Shown here piece by piece: positions 57,200 through 64,000 of a stretch of 64,000 nucleotides of DNA. The stretch is from Kalmusia sp. IMI 367209 (taxonomy: Eukaryota; Ascomycota; Dothideomycetes; Pleosporales; Didymosphaeriaceae): NCBI GenBank assembly GCA_027946365.1, contig JAPEUQ010000006.1:2294001-2358000 (forward strand), written 5' to 3'. Positions within the stretch are counted from its first letter, which is position 1, and each line of letters starts with the position of its first letter. Under the pieces are notes generated by a model, which did no database searches, was not told where the DNA came from, and worked only from the letters and a program-made list of their open reading frames with translations. The position numbers were made by a program, and so were the translations under genes.

Positions 57200-60100
57200 G
57201 GCTAAATTTTTATAATAGACTAGACTATATAAGCATATAGCGTTTTAACTATAATAGTATTCTCTTTTTATCTACTAGTCTTAGTGTCTTTTAGAATAAT
57301 ATATTATTATCTTTTCTATTTAACTTTACTAAGGAGTTTAGTAGTAATTAATATATATTATTCTTTCTAGTTAATCTATATAAATATTATAATATTCTAT
57401 TTTATATAACTAGGTCTTATAGATATTATATATTTTGGCCCTACTTTCTAGACTAGTATATAAATTTAGTAGAGAAGATTATTATAGTATAATTCTAATA
57501 TATTAATAATACTACCTTATATATTTAAATAGATAATATAGTAATCTTAGTTCTAGATACTATAAGTAATAGTATTAGTAGAGGATATTATCTTATTAAC
57601 TTCTAGTACACTACTATAAATTTATATATTAAGTGGGCAGTATCCTAGAGTTAAATATATAATAATAGTTATATTAATATATATTAATCTATTAGTAGTA
57701 TACTACTTAAAGTATTTTAGGCTAAGATAATTAAGCTAATATACTATATATATATTAAGGATACTAATATACTAGAGAACGTATTTTATAATATATACCT
57801 TATTATTTCCTACTATAACTTAAAGATTAGCTAACTTAATAGCTACTAAATATATATATAATATTTATTTAAGCTTAAAGAATATATTACTTAGTACTAG
57901 AATACTATCTATATTAACCTATAACGCTTCTATTAGGATCTTAATATATAGACTAGATTATCTCTACCTAGAATAACCACTCTACGTAAAGTACGGTATA
58001 ATAAATAATAAATAGATAATTTCTATTATAAAAGAGGCTATTATACTATATTAATATTTTTATATTTACTAGAATAAATATAGGATTAATAGGTATTAAA
58101 CTTAGAGCCTAGAATAAGTTCCATAATAATGGGCTTATATATAGAAAGATATATAATACTAATAAGGAACTTCTATATCTATTAATTAGAGGATATAGTT
58201 TATTTATAAATCTATACCTTAAGATAATTACTCTTACGCGCAAACTACTTAACATATAGAATAAAAATAAATATAATAAAACTATAAATATCTTATAAAA
58301 GTAACTCTTTAATAAAGTTAAATACTATAAAGAGTAGATTAGGGTAATAATTTCTAATACTATAAGTTATATATACTTTATAGACTAGTAGGAGCTTAGG
58401 ATCTCCTATATAGCGCTAGAACGGTTATAGTATTTAACTTAATTAATAGAGAACTCTACTAGATTTAAGATAAGGAGAATAAATCTTACTATAGATTCTA
58501 GATTTTATTAACTATAAATATTAATTAGTTTTATACTATAGACTATAATTAATGGCTTACTATATTAGAATTAATTATAGTTATTTCTACTAGAATAAAT
58601 TTAATAACTAGAGATTAAGAAGTTAACTATATTATATTAACTACCTTAATATAAACCCTTAATACGGTCCTTAACTATTATAATCTAGAGGAAATACTAT
58701 CCTTAGAATTTAAAAAATCTACTAACGACCATATAACTATTAACTAGTAAATAGTTAATATAGGCGTCTTAGAAAGCTATATAAGAAGCGTTAGGGTCTT
58801 AAATACTTAGCCTTAATTATAAAATATGGGATAATATAGATATCTTATTATCTAGATATCTAGAATAAAGTAGTCTCTATCTTTTATTTATTTAAATATT
58901 TTAATCTTAATATATACTATTATATTCTTTATAACTCTAAACGGCGTATACTATTAGTATATTTATAAATAGAAGAGAGCTATAAGATAGAATATCTTAC
59001 TAAGCTTATAAAATATATACGAGATAAAAGTAGTAGTAATAATTTAATAATATAGTTATAGTTATACTATTATTTTATAATAGTAGCTATTTAAAGATAT
59101 AATTAGTTTATATAAAAATTATTAATAATAGATAGATATACTATATAGGTCCTAATTCGTAAGCCAATATAACTCTATTTTATAAATATTTAAATATAAG
59201 CGACGCATATAGAAATAATCTAGAGATTTTAAGTTTTTAAAGTATTAAAAATATTTTACTAGTTAAACTTAGAATTAAGACTTTATACTATATAAAGTAA
59301 TAAAAGTTAAAGAAAGTATCCTTCTTCTAGTAATAGATAGATACTATATAAAAAGATTATATAGTACTATTCTTTATATATAATAATAATAATTCATTAT
59401 AGCTATTATATATACCTTATATAAAGAGTATCCTAGTATAATTTAAAGTATTCTATACTATCTTTAAGGAGAAATACTATCTACTATATATTAGATCTAT
59501 TAAGAGATACTTATATATTATATTAGTAGATATATCTAGACTATTCTTTATTACTCTAAATTAAGAGCGTCTGAACTAGCTAGTATAGATATAGTAGAGA
59601 ATTTAACTATAATAAAAAAACTAGGGCTATATAAAGTAATTTAGAATAAATAAAGTAGATATTCTTATATATTATAAATAAGGATAGGATGTAGTACTAT
59701 ATAGCTACTTAAAATAACTTAAAACGTAAAAGGCTTATATATAAAGAGATATTAAAGATCCTTAACTATTATTAAGTATTTACTATAGAAGATAAAGGCC
59801 TAGTTAAAGAAAGTCTATTTCTAATAATAGATATATTATAAATAGATTTTATATTAAAGATACTAGATATACTAGCTAAACTAGAAGAGGAGTTTAAAGT
59901 CTAGAGGAATAATTAAGAAGATAATTAAGATAAGAATAATAGTAACTAGTCTAATTCTTTAAATCTTTATTCTAGCCAGTAAAGTAAAGTATTAACTAAT
60001 ATAAATAAAAAAAAAGTATATATATATTATAGTTTTTAGAGTAGTTTTAGATATAATAAATTATTATATTTATATCTACTATATATTACACCTTCTATTA
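57200..60100 (+). mobile_element. Unclassified RIP-degraded coding region
   Basis: On the plus strand, long coding-like runs interrupted by TAA/TAG appear, for example around 57,950-58,330. They probably come from one or more transposon proteins. I tried to match them to LINE, Copia, Helitron and DUF3435 patterns and found no convincing motif. Confidence 0.3.
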
Positions 60101-62225
60101 CCGACATAAAATAAGTAATTATAAGAGATATATTAATATAAATATATATATATTTTTTAATATAAATAAATATATATATATTTTTAAAAAATAATTAGCG
60201 TAGAAGGATTAGTTTAAAACTATCTATTTAACTAGAAATCTATAGTAGATATATTAAGTATCCCCTTAATTAAGAGTATAATATCCAATAGAAGTCTATA
60301 ATAATAAAGATAATAAAGAAGAAGGGTATATAGACTCTAAGATTATATATATTAGAAAATTATATTATTTAACCTAAAGCGCGTCCCTATTATATAAATA
60401 AAATCATTCATTAGTAAATAAATATAAAGTAATATCTAGTTTATTAATATAGTCTATAGGTTATATTAAATTTATATCTATAATAAGACGACCGATAGGC
60501 TTACTACGGACCCTACTTAATAGTAATAAAGAAATATTTATATTATTATCTATTTATATGCCTAGTAGATATATAAGCGTAGCTATACTATCTATAGAAT
60601 TTATAATATAGGATCTACTCCTAGGGTACTAAAGGCTAAATTAAGCCTTTTATATATTAGCCTAACGCGTAAAGGGTAGCGTAGAGAAATAGATTATTTC
60701 TATTAATAATAAAGATACTATAATAGTTAATATATATATTTATATATATAGTAGATAACACAGTACTACTAACCTCATCTAGGAAATCTATCTTAAATAC
60801 GCTACTACTACGAGCCATAGGGAGCTCCTAATAAATCTAAGACGCCATATATCTATAATTATCTACTAGTAAATTAAAGCTATACCATAAATAACTTATA
60901 TATATATAGATAGATAATAAAAAGAGGTATATAAGAAAGAAATATAATAGAGTAATAGACTATAATACTTTATTACTAATGGATAAAGGATATTTCTAGC
61001 CCTAATAACTAGGATTTATAGTAATCTATACTTAAGATAGAACTATACTTAGATGATAATACCTAGTAATTATTATATATTAATCATAGACTAGAGACTA
61101 GAGAGGAAGTGGAAAGTTAAAGTAATAAAGATATATATAGATTATATAAAAGATCTATACTATATAAATATAAAACCGCGTTACCTAAGATAGATAAGAT
61201 AATAAGGCTTATTACTAAGTAGATATAGAATGTACTTAGGGCTACTAGACTAAGTAGGTCATAGCGATAGTAACCACAGCCAAGTTAAATAAATAGAAAA
61301 TATAGACTAGTAATACTTATAAATTTATATATAGTATAGAAAACTTAACGCGCTATATTATAACGTAAGAGAATAGTAGAATGAGGAGAGTTATTATTAT
61401 AAATACACACTAAGAGTAACCATACACGTTAAGTGGATAGAAGAGAAAGAGGAGTAGTTAATATCTTACTATATAATATACGGCTTATAATAAGAAAAGA
61501 TTATAGAGGCTAATATAGATAGTAATTAACTCTAATAAGATGAGGTATATATACTAATAAATCTTAAAGATAAGATACGTAATATTATATAAAATCTATA
61601 TAAGTATATAAAGTATTTAATATACTATATAACTAGATAGACTAATAAAAGTAGAATGATAGAGATATTAATAGATCTATTTCTAGTCTAGATACTAGAG
61701 GAAGAGATAAAGTAATAGCTTTAGGTAATAGAATATACTATATAGAAGTAAAAATATAACTAGTAAAAGATAAAATTATAGGTTATAATAGATATAAAAT
61801 ATAGACTAAGAAGTAAAATATCTTTTCATTTCTATTTTATAGTCTAGTAGTAGTTAATATAATTAGTAAATAGTTTAGCCCTATAAGGATGGGGGTAACT
61901 TTCTATTATACTAATATCACGTTAACGCCATGCTAATAACTCACTTAGTAAGATTATATACTTAGTAATATCCTATACTATAGACCTAGTTTTATTTTAA
62001 TATTAACTTTTTTGTCTATATAACTTTTTGCAACGCGTAGATACGCAACCACTCATATCTATCCTATATAATTTCACGACTACAAAATATATATAAGCTA
62101 TCCTATAAATTAGTAGTAGTTTTTTTACTATAATTTTTATATTATATAATCTATAGCTTTTACTAGAGGACTAGATTACTAACTCTTAGGTGTTTTGGTC
62201 CATACTCTAATTAGTCCTATATAGG

Positions 62226-62668
62226 TCTAAATAAAAGTTACCTCCTCCTTCTATCTCTAGTTTATATTTCTCCTAAACTAATATTTTTAATTTAGATCTA
62301 TAAATTAGTAAAAGATTAATAAATAGAAATATACTTTTTTTCTTCTTAAGTTTAGACTTTTTATAAAGAAATATATTCTATAAGAATAAGATTTATAAAT
62401 ATAAAAAAATAAGAATAGAATAGTAAAGGATATATTTATTATTTTATAGAGAAAGAAGTAGATAGGAAGAGGCCCTTTTTTTTACACTAAGTAATACTAA
62501 TAAAACGAAAAGGATATATATTAACTTAATTAATATATAGAAAGGATAGATAGTATTTATTAAAATATATTAGTTAATGGGTAAGCTATTATAAAGATAG
62601 AAGGGGGTAACTTTTATTTTTAAGTTTCCTATAGATAACCTATAAAAATGAAAAGTACTCCTTTTTCT
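62226..62668. repeat. Inverted-repeat-flanked segment
   Basis: ataaaagttacctcctcctt at about 62,230 is the reverse of gaagggggtaacttttattt at about 62,600, giving short inverted ends around about 400 bases. A further inverted copy (aatgaaaagtactcctttt) at 62,647 makes a fold-back with the right one. It is either a small element or the junction of two. Confidence 0.45.
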
Positions 62669-64000
62669 TATTTCTACTCTTCTTTAATCTTTATACGCTA
62701 ATTTTATATAGAGGAAACGAGGAGATACTAGTTAATAGAAAGGAGTCTAGTACTTCTTCTATATTTTCTTAGGATTTAAATAATTTACTATTACTAAAGA
62801 AACTATCCCTATAATTAGAGGAAAAGATATTATTATTAAATAAACTATCTATATTATTAGAGTAAGAGATACTACTATTAAAGAAAGAATTATTATTTTT
62901 AAAGAAAGAGTTATTATTTTTCTTTAAATAGTCCGTTATACTATAGTCTTTAGATAGTAGTTAGAATATACCTAATAACGTAAATCTACTTAGAAATAAT
63001 AAAGATAAAGTAGATTTTTTACTTAATATTAATAAATTTAGTAATAGCCTTAAGGGTTTTACTAGAAATAAATTTCTCTCTATAGAATATAGATTTAGCG
63101 CCTTAATACTATAGACGCCGTATATAAATATACTAATATAGGAGAAGATTAGTAAGAAGTTAAGTAGAAAGCTAAATATTAGTAATATTATAAAGCTTTT
63201 AGACTATACTAAAATGACGGTTAAGGCACTTAAGAATATTAAAAAAATTATATATATAACCTAGTATATTACTATATAATATTTATAGGGTGGAATATAG
63301 TTTAGTAATAAGATTAATACGCTAGTAATATTTATCTTTATAAAGATTATTAAAGATTAGATTATTTTAAATCTATTTAAGTTTATACTAAATATATTAT
63401 CTAAGAATTTTAATAAAATAAACTATATATATTACGTTATTATTCAGATCCGTGAGATGGTAGTAATTAACCCTAGCGTCTTAACCTATAGTTATAGGCT
63501 ATCCCTATAGATATATATAGATAGGGTAGTATTACTCTATAAATATCTAAAGTAGATAACTATTAATTATATACTATATAATTAAAATCTTTAGGCTATA
63601 CGTAAAGGCCATGTACTACCCTAAAAGAAAAGAAATTATATATAATAATATATAAACGCCTAAAGTATAGCCTTTAAAAATATTTTTATATAGATAATAA
63701 TCTCTTTATATTCCTAGATAAAATTAAAGAAGATGAATATCTAGTATATATATACTAGTATATTTATAAGAATACCTAAATACGGCGATTAATAAGCAAT
63801 AATAGATCTAAATATTTAAGTTAATAGAAACTTCTAGTATAAATATATAGGAATAGTACTAAGAGAAAATTTTATAAATATAAATATAGATATGAAAGTA
63901 TATAACTATAATATATACTAAATAAGAAGTCTAGAAAGTAGATAAAGTAGTAGCGTTTAATAATCTAAACTTAGAAATTTAAATAATTAACTTAAAAGGA

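Larger units (their letters stand above)
46074..64000. repeat. AT-saturated, RIP-mutated transposon island
   Basis: No ATG-initiated open frame of 60 codons or more exists in this 17.9 kb on either strand. The sequence is dominated by TA, TAT and TTA words, and remaining protein similarity is read only through many TAA/TAG codons at places where Gln or Trp is expected. This is the usual result of RIP (CpA to TpA on both strands) in Pezizomycotina. The island runs to the window edge, so its full length is unknown. Within it, 57-60 kb and 60.7-64 kb contain weak coding-like runs that I could not classify. A centromeric or subtelomeric location is possible; no telomere repeat is present. Confidence 0.9.

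Noticed and set aside
57200..60100. Possible Starship captain (DUF3435) or Helitron helicase
   Set aside because: I looked for tyrosine-recombinase and helicase motif order in the degraded frames and found no convincing match.

Overview
The window is nuclear DNA of a filamentous ascomycete (Pezizomycotina; a Dothideomycete is my best guess, by inference). The evidence is short GT-AG introns of about 50-60 bases, a HET-domain incompatibility protein, a PTH11/rhodopsin-type membrane protein, an AA9 lytic polysaccharide monooxygenase with a fungal CBM1, an RNase T1-type secreted nuclease, and a sharp split into a GC-balanced half and an AT-saturated half that looks destroyed by repeat-induced point mutation (RIP).

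Bases 1-46,073 carry eight genes that read intact: a HET protein (910-3186), a rhodopsin-fold membrane protein with four exons (7200-8479), a secreted AA9 LPMO-CBM1 (15527-16578, minus), an NCS1 purine/cytosine permease (19757-21286), a secreted guanyl-specific RNase (22645-23095), a secreted S28 serine peptidase (23476-25056, minus), a 96-residue cysteine-rich secreted protein (31266-31647) and a giant 3094-residue DUF6606/DUF3638/DUF3645 protein with helicase-like motifs (36736-46073). Four of the eight are secreted, which fits a plant-associated or saprotrophic lifestyle.

Between them lies a gene graveyard. Relics recognisable by residual protein similarity are: ankyrin fragments (3.4-4.6 kb), a HET domain (5.4-5.9 kb), a second rhodopsin-type gene (9.2-10.1 kb), an MFS drug-type transporter (11.4-12.8 kb, minus), a BBE-like FAD oxidoreductase (14.1-14.9 kb, minus), a Zn2Cys6 regulator (26.4 kb), a short-chain dehydrogenase (27.5-28.3 kb), a multi-pass membrane protein (28.8-29.6 kb, minus) and a zinc-cluster plus ankyrin protein (32.7-34.8 kb, minus). 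Their stops often replace an expected Trp or Gln and so are compatible with C-to-T or G-to-A transitions; frameshifts and internal deletions are also present.

From 46,074 to the right edge there is no ATG-initiated open frame of 60 codons on either strand. The sequence is dominated by TA-rich words, as expected after exhaustive CpA-to-TpA RIP. Inside it I can still read a Gypsy/Metaviridae retrotransposon (gag about 48.6 kb, reverse transcriptase/RNase H 50.3-51.6 kb, integrase about 52.2-52.6 kb), a six-copy tandem array of about 42 bp, a gag-like start of another element, and a 698-bp element with long terminal inverted repeats flanked by TA. A repeat of about 85 bp occurs on both sides of the giant gene, at 35.6 kb and from four bases after its stop codon; most differences between the copies are transitions.

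I did not find a clearly new multi-gene system. The most interesting items are the giant NTPase-like protein bracketed by repeats at the edge of the RIP island, the small cysteine-rich secreted protein next to an AT-rich patch, the AA9 gene beside a decayed FAD oxidase, and the long-TIR element.
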